Below, piece after piece: positions 28,300-37,244 of a stretch of 64,000 nt of DNA. The translations under genes were made by a program, and so were the position numbers. Under the pieces are notes generated by a model, which searched no databases, was not told where the DNA came from, and saw only the letters and a list, made by a program, of their open reading frames with translations. The first letter of the stretch is position 1, and the number at the start of each line of letters is the position of its first letter. This DNA comes from Candidatus Zixiibacteriota bacterium (GTDB taxonomy: Bacteria; Zixibacteria; MSB-5A5; WJJR01): NCBI GenBank assembly GCA_040752595.1, contig JBFMGX010000004.1, forward strand, positions 281,440-345,439. The letters run 5' to 3'.

Positions 28300-29091
28300 A
28301 TGGACCTCGGACTGAAGGACAAGGTCGCCCTGGTCGCCGCCGCCAGCCGCGGGCTGGGCAAAGCCGTGGCGCTGCAACTGGCCCGCGAAGGCGCGCGGGT
28401 CGCGATCTGTTCCCGCGCACAGAGCGCCATTGATGCCGCGGCGGCGGACATTCGCCATCAGACCGGCGCAGAGGTGATCGGCGTTGCCGCCGATGTCACG
28501 CGGGCCTCCGACGTGCGTGATTTGGCGCGCAAGACCACCGGCGCGTTTGGTGCTATTGACATACTCGTGACCAACGCCGGCGGTCCACCCGCAGGACAGG
28601 CCGCAGAGTTCGACGTCGATGACTACCGCGCGGCGGTGGAACTCAACTTGATGAGCACGATTGCCCTGTGCTATGAGGTTCTGCCGGGACTGAAGGAACG
28701 ACGCTGGGGTCGAATCGTCGCCATCACCTCGGTGGCCGCACGTCAGCCGATTGACCACTTGATCCTCTCCAATACCGCGCGCGCCGGTGTCCTGGGATTC
28801 GTGAAGACGCTGGCGGCGCAGGTCGCTACATCCGGCATCACAGTCAACGCGGTCTGCCCGGGGTACACCGACACCGAACGCATCCAGGAACTGGCGGCGA
28901 TGTTCGCCGCCTCCGGCAAGGGGACGGTCGAGGAGTTCTACCGTCGCATTGAGGTCGAAGTCCCGATGAAACGCATGGGGACCCCGCAGGAGTTTGCCGA
29001 CGCCGTTGCCTTCCTCGCCTCCACACGCGCCTCCTACATCACCGGCGTGGCGCTGCCGATCGATGGCGGGTACGTCAAGGCGCTGTACTGA
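28300..29091 (+). CDS. Atypical short-chain dehydrogenase/reductase family protein
   Basis: This 263-residue Rossmann protein is of FabG-like length. The nucleotide-binding motif is AAASRGLGKAVALQL, with DVT and TNAGGPPAG downstream. The catalytic Ser is present in ITSVAARQPID, but where YxxxK should follow the sequence reads LILSNTARAGVLG, so the catalytic Tyr and Lys are missing. The C-terminus (ITGVALPIDGGYVKAL) is normal. A group of SDR proteins with ILSN in place of YxxxK exists and is often annotated as 3-oxoacyl-ACP reductase; true activity is doubtful. It is preceded by palindromic repeats and stands alone, without fatty-acid genes nearby. Confidence 0.85.
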   Translation: MDLGLKDKVALVAAASRGLGKAVALQLAREGARVAICSRAQSAIDAAAADIRHQTGAEVIGVAADVTRASDVRDLARKTTGAFGAIDILVTNAGGPPAGQAAEFDVDDYRAAVELNLMSTIALCYEVLPGLKERRWGRIVAITSVAARQPIDHLILSNTARAGVLGFVKTLAAQVATSGITVNAVCPGYTDTERIQELAAMFAASGKGTVEEFYRRIEVEVPMKRMGTPQEFADAVAFLASTRASYITGVALPIDGGYVKALY

Positions 29092-29196
29092 GAGCCGTTG
29101 ACGGACGAACGCCCGCTGGCGTACTCCACCAATAGTCGGGAGGGCGAAGCTCCGGCTGAGCCTCTCTCTAATGGAAGGACACAACGGCTTCTTGCG

Positions 29197-29245
29197 GATA
29201 GGGGGCTTTCAGCCCCCTGATGGTGGGTCCAAAGGACCCACCCTA
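29197..29245. repeat. Repeat pair abutting the FG-GAP gene end
   Basis: GGGGGCTTTCAGCCCCC at 29202-29218 is followed by a GTGGGTCC/GGACCCAC hairpin ending with CCTAC. The last bases supply the stop codon of the minus-strand FG-GAP gene. Confidence 0.75.
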
Positions 29246-30467
29246 CGGTGCGCAGGGATTGCAGAACTCCACTGCGGAATTGGCGCCGCTGAAGACCACG
29301 TCGATGACGCTGACCACATCGGACATCGCGGTTACGCCGTCGCAGTCGACATCCGTCCTTGCCCTTGGACAATCCGGATCGGGCGGCAACGCTTCACCCC
29401 GGACCACGACATTCACCACCTGTACGACATCCCGCAGGTCCGAAATGGCGTCACATTGCGGGTCGCCGTGGCAGGGGCAGTGACAGGGGGACGGAGCGCA
29501 GTTGATCAGCACCAAGACATCGTCGCTGTCCCAGTTGGCCACTGCCAAGTCGGCATCGTTGTCCCCGTCCAGATCGGCGCGAAGACTGCGAAGGGCCAGT
29601 CCCCGGTCGGGTAGTTGACTGTAGCCGCACTGTGGCATCCGCGTTGTTCTTCAACACCGAGACGTTGTCGCTGGCCCAATTGGCCACCGCGAGGTCGGCA
29701 TCGTTGTCCCCGTCCAAATCGGCAGCAAAGACAGAGTTCGGGCCGTCCCCGACCGCATAGTTGACTGCCGCCGCAAAAGTCCCATCGCCGTTGTTCATCA
29801 ATACCGAGATCTTGTCGCTGCCGAGAGTTCCCACCGCCAAATCGGGATCATTGTCTCCGTCCAGATCGGCAGCTACGATACAGGTGGCCGAGGAAACGAC
29901 CGCGTATTGTACCGGGGCGGTGAAGGTCCCATTGCCGTTATTCTCCAACACAGAGACGTCCCCGCTGCCATAATCGGCCACTGCCAGATCGGCGTCACCA
30001 TCCCCATCCAGGTCAGATGCGACAATGAAGTAGGGATAGCCGCCGGCCGCATAGTCCACTGCGAGGGCAAAAGTCCCGTCGCCGTAGTTCTTGTACACCC
30101 ATATGCTATTGCCTCCATAGACGGCTACCGCGAGGTCGATGTCCCCGTCGCCGTCCAAGTCCGCGGCGCAGACGGACGAGGGACCATCACCGCTCTGATA
30201 TCTCACTGCTCCAGCAAAGGTTCCATCCCCGTTGTTCTTCAGCACCGCGACAGCGTTGTCCCAGCCGCGGGTGGCCACGGCGAGGTCGGCGTCCCCGTCC
30301 CCGTCGAGATCGGCGGCAACCACTGAGAAGGGGCCACCAGCGGTCGCATAGTCCACTGCCGCGTTGAAGCAGAAATCCTGTGCACCGGCAGTCGTCGGGT
30401 GCATCGTACCGCCGAGCGCAAAAATCAACATCCCCGCCAGCAAGGGCAGGGCCTCGGACCGTCGCAT
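29243..30467 (-). pseudogene. Secreted FG-GAP/VCBS repeat protein with dockerin-like tag, two frameshifts
   Basis: The first frame (from ATG at 30467, after GGAGG) gives a signal peptide and about six repeats of the type VVAADLDGDGDADLAVA and VLKNNGDGTF, as in calcium-binding beta-propeller surface proteins. Near 29634 the frame breaks. The +1 frame then reads NYPTGDWPFAVFA up to about 29585, where the frame must change again to give ADLDGDNDADLAVANW and the C-terminal tag. Adding one base at each point restores a continuous repeat pattern, so two single-base deletions explain the break. This is either sequencing error or a recent pseudogene. The intact protein would have about 407 residues. 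Confidence 0.85.
29246..29485 (-). other. Dockerin-like C-terminal tag, copy 3
   Basis: This 80-residue tag after the FG-GAP repeats has CPCHGDP, QCDAISDLRDVVQVVNVV, TDVDCDGVTAMSDVVSVIDV and a CNPC end. It is more diverged than the other three copies, with AFRG replaced by VVRG and VFSG. Confidence 0.83.
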
Positions 30468-30566
30468 GATCACCTCCAGCCTTGCCGCTTGTGAAAAAGC
30501 GAACTGCCAAAACGCAAGATAATGCCTGGCGGCTGCCCGTCAATCGGAAAGACCAAGATGGACAGA

Positions 30567-30655
30567 GAGGAATGTCTGTCCTCCTATGAATCCGTGTGCC
30601 GTCAGGAGGACAGGCATTCCTGCCTGTCTGGGGCGACCCAACGGGTCGCCCCTAC
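30567..30655. repeat. Inverted repeats downstream of hisS
   Basis: GAATGTCTGTCCTCCT and AGGAGGACAGGCATTC (about 30571-30617) form a 16-bp stem with one mismatch. A GGGGCGACCC/GGGTCGCCCC hairpin closing with CTAC follows and runs up to the hisS stop. Confidence 0.8.
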
Positions 30656-32079
30656 GACTCGGCGAGGTCCTTCAGGATCGACTTCACTTCTGCGATCAGG
30701 TCGGAACGGGGGATCGTTCTTTGGCCGACGCGTTTCTCGACCCACTCCTGGCGGTCTTTGGTCTGCACCTTCTGTGTCTCGATGACCTTCAGGTTCTTGA
30801 TTGAGACCTGGTCGGATGCGAATTCATTCGAGCCGGCAATCACAGCGATCGGAATCTCCAATCGGTCGGCGTACTTGAGTTGCTTGCCGATGGAAGTCGC
30901 CTCACCGGTGTACATCTCAGTATGGATACCGGCTGAACGCAGCTCATGCGCCAGCCGGGCGTAGTCAACAATCCGATCTTTGTCCATCACGGTCACGATG
31001 ACATCCGCGGTCGAGGGGCGCATACGGAAGCCATCGAGACGTTGCACGGCGGCCACCAGCCGGTCGATTCCGATCGAGGCCCCGGTGGCGGGGACAGGCG
31101 TGCCGGTGAAGGCGCCGATCAGCCCATCGTAGCGGCCGCCGCCCATGACGCTGCCAATCCCGGCGGTGCGCGGGTCGGTCAGCACCGCCTCGAACACGGG
31201 GCCGGTGTAGTAGTCGAGTCCCCGTGCAATACTAACGTCAATAGCAGCGTCGTTACGATCAATGCCCAGCGCGTCAAGATACTCATGAATCTCGCGCAGC
31301 TCGCCGATGCCCTCCTCGGCACCGGAGACATTGCGGAAGAGGGCGCCCACGTCGCGCAGAACCTCCGTGCGCAAACCGGCGGGAATGGCGAGAAACGCTT
31401 CGAGCCGATCGATCTGTTTCTTGTCCAGGCCCAGGCCGGGAATCAACGCGCCGGAGTCATCCTTGCGCCCCGGCCCGAGCTCGAGACGCACGGCGTCCCG
31501 TCCCTGTTTCTCGAGTTTGTCGAGCACGCGGAAGACGGCATGCGCCATGCCGGCGGGAATGCCCGCGTACGACAGCAGACTGTTCAGGATCTTGCGATTG
31601 CTGAAACGGATCCGCGAGGCCAGCCCGAGACGTGCAAACGACTCATGGATGGCGGCGATGATCTCGGCGTCGGCGATCATCGCGTCGGTGCCGACGGTGT
31701 CGATGTCGAACTGGATGAACTCACGGAAGCGGCCGGGATCGGGCTTGTCGAATCGCCAGACCGGCTGGATCTGATAGCGCTTGAACGGACGGGGGAGGTC
31801 GACATACTGCGCGACGACACGCGACAGCGGGGCGGTCAGATCGAAGCGCAGGCCGACGCGGTTCCCCTCGGGCTCGTCGAACATGTAGATCTGCTTGCTG
31901 GTCTCCTCGCCATAAGCCAGCAACGTCTCCCTGTATTCCAGCGCCGGCGTCGCCAACGGCGCAAAGCCGTACGACTCATAGACCTCGCGCACCTGCGCGG
32001 TGATCCGTTCCCGCAGCAGCATCTCACCGGGCAGCAGATCGCGAAAACCCTTGAGGAGCTTCGGTTCTACCGGAGGCAT
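30652..32079 (-). CDS. hisS: Histidyl-tRNA synthetase, alpha-proteobacterial-like type
   Basis: This 475-residue class II synthetase charges tRNA-His. Motif 2 reads PVWRFDKPDPGRFREFIQFD followed by IDTVG. The histidine-specific elements are VSIARGLDYYTGPVFE and motif 3 GASIGIDRLV. The C-terminal anticodon-binding domain (ADVIVTVMDKDRIVDYA) ends near residue 440. Motif 2 with PGRFREF-QFDxDTVG resembles the alpha-proteobacterial HisRS type rather than the classical bacterial form (GRYRQFHQ). GGGAG lies 7 bases before the ATG at 32079. The gene is 31 bases downstream of tRNA-His on the same strand, so the pair may be cotranscribed. Confidence 0.93.
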   Translation of the reverse strand: MPPVEPKLLKGFRDLLPGEMLLRERITAQVREVYESYGFAPLATPALEYRETLLAYGEETSKQIYMFDEPEGNRVGLRFDLTAPLSRVVAQYVDLPRPFKRYQIQPVWRFDKPDPGRFREFIQFDIDTVGTDAMIADAEIIAAIHESFARLGLASRIRFSNRKILNSLLSYAGIPAGMAHAVFRVLDKLEKQGRDAVRLELGPGRKDDSGALIPGLGLDKKQIDRLEAFLAIPAGLRTEVLRDVGALFRNVSGAEEGIGELREIHEYLDALGIDRNDAAIDVSIARGLDYYTGPVFEAVLTDPRTAGIGSVMGGGRYDGLIGAFTGTPVPATGASIGIDRLVAAVQRLDGFRMRPSTADVIVTVMDKDRIVDYARLAHELRSAGIHTEMYTGEATSIGKQLKYADRLEIPIAVIAGSNEFASDQVSIKNLKVIETQKVQTKDRQEWVEKRVGQRTIPRSDLIAEVKSILKDLAES

Positions 32080-32110
32080 GCGCATTCTCCCTATTTCGTG
32101 GAAAGAAAGA

Positions 32111-32184
32111 TACCGGCGTCGGGGGTCGAACCCAAGACCTCCTGATCCACAGTCAGGCGCTCTAACCAACTGAGCTACGCCGGC
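32111..32184 (-). tRNA. tRNA-His (anticodon GTG)
   Basis: This 74-nt cloverleaf has acceptor arm GCCGGCG/CGCCGGT, D arm GCTC/GAGC, anticodon stem CCTGA/TCAGG with loop CTGTGGA, and T arm TTGGG/CCCGA with TTCGACC. Base -1 would be T and the discriminator is A73, so the canonical G-1:C73 identity pair is not encoded. CCA is not encoded either. It lies directly upstream of hisS on the same strand. Confidence 0.95.
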
Positions 32185-32199
32185 ACGTTGCCCCGCACG

Positions 32200-32228
32200 A
32201 AGTTATCGGCCGCCGGGAGGGAATGCAA
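32200..32228 (-). promoter_or_regulatory. Possible sigma-70-like promoter for tRNA-His/hisS
   Basis: On the minus strand, TTGCAT (32228-32223) is separated by 17 bases from TAACTT (32205-32200), which ends 15 bases before the tRNA 5' end. The -10 match is weak. Confidence 0.35.
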
Positions 32229-32406
32229 CAGGAAAGCCGGGACGTCATGTGATGGCTTGGCCTCGTGTCCCCGGCGAGAGTGCCATCGGGTGTCCATACA
32301 CGGCGCCACAGATTTTCCGGCGGTTCATCGGACCCTTGGCAGAGTCGTCGTTTGCACCCTATCTTCCCTGCGCCCTGCCATCTCCGACAGGGGAAAGGAG
32401 TCTGCC

Positions 32407-34554
32407 ATGTTGTTGCATTGTGCTTTGAGCGTTCGCCGTGCGTTGCTGGCGGCCGCGATCCTCCTGGCCGTGACCGCGATCACCGCCACGGCAGCCCCGC
32501 CGTCGACCAAGGTCGAACCGGTGGTTGATACACTCCACGGAGTCGTGATCACCGACCCCTATCGCTGGCTCGAAGACCAAAACAGCCCGGCCACGCGCGC
32601 CTGGCTCGACAGCCAGATTGCGTACACGGAGTCGTTCATCCCCAAGTTCGCCTCGCTCGACGCCATCAAGAAGCGCTTCACCGAACTGGTGCGCATCGAC
32701 CGCGTCTCTGCCCCATCTCGTCATGGGAAACGGTACTTCTACGTCCGGCGCAAAGCCGATCAGGAACTGTGGACGACGTGGTGCCGTGAGGGGAAGGATG
32801 GCCCCGAGAAGCTCCTGCTCGATCCCCACACGTTGAGCCAGGACTTTCGGACGAACGCCGCTCTGAGCGATGTCTCGGAGGATGGGATGCTGATGGCGTA
32901 CTCGATCCGTCAGGGGGGACAGGATGAGGAGGAAATCCACTTCCGCAACATCGACACCGGCGAGGAACCCCCCGATGTCTTTCCCGCCAACGTCTATTTC
33001 GGGATGTCGATTGCATTGGACAAGAAGGGTTGCTACTACGCCAAGCGCATCGAGGGCGGCGCCGACCGGGTGTTCTATCACCAATTCGGGACACCGATGG
33101 CCGAGGATCGCCTGGTCTTCGGCGAGGGGTATGGCCCAGAGGAAATCGTCGGCGCCTCGCTCTCCGAGGATCGGCGCACGCTGCAGTTGGCTGTCTACTA
33201 CGGCGCGGGCGGCAGCAAGTGCGAGCTGTTTGTCAAGGATGTGATGAACGACGGCCCGGTGGTTCCCGTGGTGACCGGGATCGATGCGCTCTTCTATGGG
33301 TCCGTCATCGGCGACAAGATCTACATCCAGACCAACCAGGACGCCCCAAACTGGAAGATCATGCAGGCGGACCTGGCAAACCCCGCGCGGGAGACCTGGC
33401 GCACCGTCGTGCCCGAGGCGCAGATGCCGATCGAGGCCATCAGCTATGTCGGCGGGAAGATCTTCGTCAACTACCTGGAGAACGTCGCCAATAAGGTGAA
33501 AATCTTCGGCCCCAACGGCGAGCCGCAGGGCGAGTTGCCGCTTCCCGGCATCGGTTCCGGCGGATCGCTCTACGGACGCTGGGATGACCTGGAAGGGTAC
33601 TACTCTTTCACGACGTACAACATTCCCGGATCGATCTATCACTACGATCTCGCCACCGGCCAAAGCGATGTGTGGTTCAAGCCGGACGTGCCGTTCGATG
33701 GGAGCGGCTTCGAAGTCGAGCAGGTGTGGTACACGTCAAAGGACGGCACTCGTGTCCCGATGTTCCTCGCCCATCGCAAAGGGCTGACAAAGGATGGGAA
33801 CAATCCGGTCTTCCTGACCGGGTATGGCGGATTCAATGCCTCCAGCGGCGCGTATTTCTCACCGGTCTACGCCACTTGGATGGAGGCCGGCGGCATTGTC
33901 GCCGCACCGGCGCTGCGCGGCGGCGGCGAATACGGCGAGAAGTGGCACCAGGAAGGAATGCTCGACAGGAAACAGAACGTCTTCGACGACTTCATCGGCG
34001 CCGGCCAGTGGCTGGTGGACAACAAGTACACCAAGCCGTCGCGTCTGGCGATCAGCGGCGGCAGCAATGGCGGCCTCCTTGTGGGCGCGGTGAGCAACCA
34101 GCGCCCCGATTTGTTCCAGGCCGTGGTCTGCTGGCACCCGCTCTTGGACATGCTGCGCTACCACCGGTCGATGATGGGGCCGTACTGGATTTCCGAATAC
34201 GGTTCCGCCGACTCGGCCCACCAGTTCCCTTATCTGCGCGCCTACTCACCGTATCAAAACGTCAAGACCGGTGTGAAATACCCGGCGTTCTTGTTCATCA
34301 CCGGCGACGGCGACACACGGGTCGATCCGATGCATGCGCGCAAGATGACGGCACTCTTGCAGGCGACCGAAGGGGACAGCACGCCGATTCTGCTCTACTA
34401 TGATCTGAAGTCGGGCCACGTCGGAACCAATCCGGTGAGCAAGACGATCACCGACAACTCGATCCAGCTGGGATACCTGATGTGGCAGCTCGGGATGGAG
34501 TACGCCGGCGGACCAGGCGGGACGACCGAATCGAAGGCGCCCGCGACGGAGTGA
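32407..34554 (+). CDS. Exported prolyl oligopeptidase (S9A)
   Basis: This 715-residue serine peptidase has a signal peptide (LLAAAILLAVTAITATAA). An S9A beta-propeller follows, introduced by the family hallmark DPYRWLEDQNSPATRAWLDS. The C-terminal alpha/beta-hydrolase domain has LRGGGEYGEKWHQEG, the nucleophile S553 in SGGSNGG, D640 in GDGDTRVDPMHA and H671 in KSGHVG. It cleaves after proline in short peptides, probably in the periplasm. AAGGAG precedes the ATG at 32407; the frame upstream of it (from 32188) overlaps tRNA flanking sequence and is discounted. A terminator-like hairpin follows the stop. Confidence 0.94.
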   Translation: MLLHCALSVRRALLAAAILLAVTAITATAAPPSTKVEPVVDTLHGVVITDPYRWLEDQNSPATRAWLDSQIAYTESFIPKFASLDAIKKRFTELVRIDRVSAPSRHGKRYFYVRRKADQELWTTWCREGKDGPEKLLLDPHTLSQDFRTNAALSDVSEDGMLMAYSIRQGGQDEEEIHFRNIDTGEEPPDVFPANVYFGMSIALDKKGCYYAKRIEGGADRVFYHQFGTPMAEDRLVFGEGYGPEEIVGASLSEDRRTLQLAVYYGAGGSKCELFVKDVMNDGPVVPVVTGIDALFYGSVIGDKIYIQTNQDAPNWKIMQADLANPARETWRTVVPEAQMPIEAISYVGGKIFVNYLENVANKVKIFGPNGEPQGELPLPGIGSGGSLYGRWDDLEGYYSFTTYNIPGSIYHYDLATGQSDVWFKPDVPFDGSGFEVEQVWYTSKDGTRVPMFLAHRKGLTKDGNNPVFLTGYGGFNASSGAYFSPVYATWMEAGGIVAAPALRGGGEYGEKWHQEGMLDRKQNVFDDFIGAGQWLVDNKYTKPSRLAISGGSNGGLLVGAVSNQRPDLFQAVVCWHPLLDMLRYHRSMMGPYWISEYGSADSAHQFPYLRAYSPYQNVKTGVKYPAFLFITGDGDTRVDPMHARKMTALLQATEGDSTPILLYYDLKSGHVGTNPVSKTITDNSIQLGYLMWQLGMEYAGGPGGTTESKAPATE

Positions 34555-34559
34555 TGCAA

Positions 34560-34586
34560 ACAGTGGGCGGAGCCCACTGTTCTGTC
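34560..34586 (+). terminator. Hairpin after the prolyl oligopeptidase gene
   Basis: Stem ACAGTGGGC / GCCCACTGT with a GGA loop, followed by TCTGT, lies 5 bases after the stop. It also looks like a GTGGGCGGAGCCCAC member of the dispersed repeats, so terminator function is likely but not certain. Confidence 0.55.
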
Positions 34587-34713
34587 CGGTGCGCATCCCA
34601 ATCCTGTCCCACGTCGGCAGGGCACGTGATCCACGTTTGACCACGGCGATGCGCAGGCGCGCCGCGGGTTGACCCCACGGCGCGCCGTTGCTGTCAATGC
34701 GCCGTCGCGGCGG

Positions 34714-35247
34714 CTATAGCCCGCACGGATCGCAGAATTCGGTCGCCGCGCTGTACCCCCGGAAAGCGACGTTGACAACCTTGACGACATCCTGCACCGT
34801 TGTGACGCCGTCGCAGTTGACATCGGTGCGCTCCTTCGGGCACTGCGGGTCGAACACCGGCGCCGAACCACGGAAGGCGACATTCACCGTTTGCACGACG
34901 TCCTGCACATTCGCCACAGAGTCGCATTGTGGGTCGCCGTGGCAGGGGCAATCGCAGGCACCGCCACCCACTCCGTACCAGAACCCGATCCCAAGGTCGA
35001 AGCTCACGGAATTCGTTTTCCCGGCCGCTGTCTGACCAACGGAAAGACCCAGCGCGTAGCTTGGCGAGACCGTTGTGATCTGGCCGCCATTGTTGATTGA
35101 ATGCCAGTTCAGGTCGAAGTTCGGCGCTTGCGCGGCGGCCGTCACCGGAGGGCCGGGTGTCTCCGCCCCGGTGTATCCCGCCCCGATGGCGACGGACGCC
35201 AGAGCCGCTGCCATGAGGTGCGCTCTCAAGGCACGATTCCGTCTCAT
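34714..35247 (-). CDS. Secreted protein with dockerin-like tag
   Basis: This 177-residue exported protein has a signal segment (LMAAALASVAIGAGYTGAE) and a 55-residue domain with WHSINNGGQITTVSPSYALG and a closing GIGFWYGVGG. That pattern is a familiar short beta module in surface proteins of uncultured FCB bacteria, from memory. The CPCHGDP/DVV tag occupies the last 80 residues. AGGAGG precedes the ATG at 35247. The gene begins one base after the stop of the 499-residue protein gene, so the two form an operon. Function unknown. Confidence 0.85.
   Translation of the reverse strand: MRRNRALRAHLMAAALASVAIGAGYTGAETPGPPVTAAAQAPNFDLNWHSINNGGQITTVSPSYALGLSVGQTAAGKTNSVSFDLGIGFWYGVGGGACDCPCHGDPQCDSVANVQDVVQTVNVAFRGSAPVFDPQCPKERTDVNCDGVTTVQDVVKVVNVAFRGYSAATEFCDPCGL
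34717..34956 (-). other. Dockerin-like C-terminal tag, copy 4
   Basis: This is the cleanest copy: CDCPCHGDPQCDSVANVQDV, VNVAFRG, DPQCPKERTDVNCDGVTTV, QDVVKVVNVAFRG and FCDPC. The two loops DSVANVQDVV and DVNCDGVTTVQDVV have the Asp/Asn spacing of dockerin calcium loops. Confidence 0.88.
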
Positions 35248-35248
35248 G

Positions 35249-36748
35249 TCATCGGCCTCCTTCGCGGTCGGGCCGTGCAGACTCCGCCACGCGCAACCGC
35301 TCCGTCAACGCCTGAAGTTCGGCGCGCAGCGTGGCCAGCTCACGTTCGATTCGCGCCGTATGGAATACCTGCGCTGCGGCCTGCTCGGCAGCGATGTCCT
35401 GGGCGCTCAACCCGGGCGTCGTCACAGCTCCCCTCTTGAACCGGTCCTGTCCCATGGCAGCAACAAGGGGTGGGGGCGCATCACCGTAGGCCGTTGGGAA
35501 GAAAGCCACCGTCAGCTGTCTGTCACGGACCTGAAACGTACCCGTCAATTCCCGGCCCAAGAGATAGAGAGTGGAGAGGCCCTCTCCCACGCTGAAGAGC
35601 CCGTGGACAGTGACCACTTGTTGATACGGCCCGGTCGGTAATGCGGCCTCCATCAAGACCTTGAAGTTCTGGCCTGAGGGGATCGAGCCGGATTGGTTAG
35701 AGACAGCAAACACGGCCTCGTCGAAGACACCGGAGAGATGAGTGATGTCAATCGTAAGCGTGCCGATCACAAGGACGTACCCAGCCGCCGGGGCGGTGAT
35801 GCTGCGAGACAAAAGGGTCTGTACCGTACCGTCCAGATCGATCAATGTTGTGGCATTGTTGTTCGCCACGCCCGGTTCGTCGCGCTCTTCCAAGGCGGAG
35901 ATGGCGTTCTGAGGCAACACAACTCCGTCGTTGCCGGTGATGTCCGCATCCAGGGCAATAGTCGTCGTGCCCTGTGCGTTCCACATATCCAACGTGGCCC
36001 CATCTGTGGTTGATCCGCCTTGGAGTATCATGCCCATGAAGCCGTCCTCCTTGTAGAGCGACAGCCCCCCGCCCGTGAAGGTCGAGGCGTTGAGATGAAC
36101 AGTCCGGGTCCCGTCCTCATCAAAAAGGTCCAGTTCCCCGTAGCCGTCACCACGGAGTCTGACTGTCTGCATGCCGGACTGGTAGAACGTGAGGATGGCG
36201 GCATCGGACAGCGACAGGTCGATCCTTGCGTCAAGTACACCATCACCATTCCGGTCGAAATGGAGACTCCCCCCCACCGTGTCCCCTACTTGGGCCAGGT
36301 ACTCCACTCCCGTCTTGCCATTCAATTGCGCCGCCTCCAAGGCAAACGGGGCCGACGCCAGCTTCACACGAGCGAACGTCTCCGCCATCCCAACCGGCGG
36401 TCTGACGGTGACTTCCAGCCAGCGGGCGGTATCATCGACGAAACGCACCTCCAACGGATGGTCCTTCCCCAAGTAGGCCGTCCACAGCCCATCACTCTGC
36501 AGTGTGATCACATGGTCTTCGGACTCAACCTCAGGCCACACTTTCATACCGCCGACTTCGGCGTTGAAGATGCGGAACTCGAAGGTGTAAGCACCGGGGC
36601 TGATCAGCGCTCCCCCACTGCCGGTCAGCTTGCCCTGGACGGTCACCGTGGTCGGCGCCCCCTGAGGGTCGACGTCAATCGCCCAGCTTGTCGTCGCCAG
36701 CGCCGCCAGCACTGCCGCGAGAGTCAAGACGAGATTCCTTGTAGTCAT
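35249..36748 (-). CDS. Exported structural protein of unknown function
   Basis: This 499-residue protein begins with a signal peptide (LVLTLAAVLAALATTSWAID), then a beta-rich domain starting TTVTVQGKLTGSGGALISPG that recalls carboxypeptidase-like surface modules. The centre has short repeated strands with terms such as VLDARIDLSLSDAA and GYGELDLFDEDGTRTVHL, like fibre or adhesin shafts. The C-terminal 50 residues form a probable coiled coil (RIERELATLRAELQALTERL). No known family is recognised. AAAGGAG precedes the ATG at 36748; a -35/-10 pair lies 200 bases upstream. It is followed one base later by the tagged 177-residue gene, so the products may act together at the surface. Confidence 0.8.
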   Translation of the reverse strand: MTTRNLVLTLAAVLAALATTSWAIDVDPQGAPTTVTVQGKLTGSGGALISPGAYTFEFRIFNAEVGGMKVWPEVESEDHVITLQSDGLWTAYLGKDHPLEVRFVDDTARWLEVTVRPPVGMAETFARVKLASAPFALEAAQLNGKTGVEYLAQVGDTVGGSLHFDRNGDGVLDARIDLSLSDAAILTFYQSGMQTVRLRGDGYGELDLFDEDGTRTVHLNASTFTGGGLSLYKEDGFMGMILQGGSTTDGATLDMWNAQGTTTIALDADITGNDGVVLPQNAISALEERDEPGVANNNATTLIDLDGTVQTLLSRSITAPAAGYVLVIGTLTIDITHLSGVFDEAVFAVSNQSGSIPSGQNFKVLMEAALPTGPYQQVVTVHGLFSVGEGLSTLYLLGRELTGTFQVRDRQLTVAFFPTAYGDAPPPLVAAMGQDRFKRGAVTTPGLSAQDIAAEQAAAQVFHTARIERELATLRAELQALTERLRVAESARPDREGGR

Positions 36749-36954
36749 CGCCCAATCTCCTTTCTGTCGTTGCTTGATGTGTACAGCCGCGGCGCGTGAC
36801 CTGCCCCACGGCCTGTTCATTTCTCCAGGTTGGTACCGCCGCGACCGGGACAACACTCCAGAGCGAAATGGTAACGGGACGGGGCATGGCTACTCCCGGC
36901 ACGTGAAGACGCGCGCTCCGTCCCACCGCCCGGCAGCCCAATCAACCCTTCATC

Positions 36955-36983
36955 GTTCTAATGGAATCCCCCGCGTCTGTCAA
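36955..36983 (-). promoter_or_regulatory. Sigma-70-like promoter for the 499/177-residue protein operon
   Basis: TTGACA (36983-36978), a 17-base spacer and TAGAAC (36960-36955) on the minus strand, about 205 bases before the ATG at 36748. This is the only good promoter match in the 620-base gap. Confidence 0.55.
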
Positions 36984-37244
36984 GGGGGATTGTGATGTCC
37001 GGCAGGTGGGTAGGTATATGAGATAGTTATTGTGTGAATATGGCAGGAGCATGCCCGCTGCGCATCCCGATGCGGCTCGATACCGGCACGACATCGGAGC
37101 CGCGTCTGCGCATGGTGAGTCGCAGCCGCGCGGCACGAGGTCTCCGTTCGTTGCCCAAAAAGGAGTTCCCGCTCTCCTGCGGGAGGGGGAGGGAGGGCAC
37201 GTCCATTAGCAGTTGCTGAAAAAACCCAGGAAATGCGGATTGGT

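Noticed and set aside
30946-32145. 399-codon plus-strand frame opposite hisS
   Set aside because: Mirror of a well-supported synthetase gene and runs into the tRNA gene.
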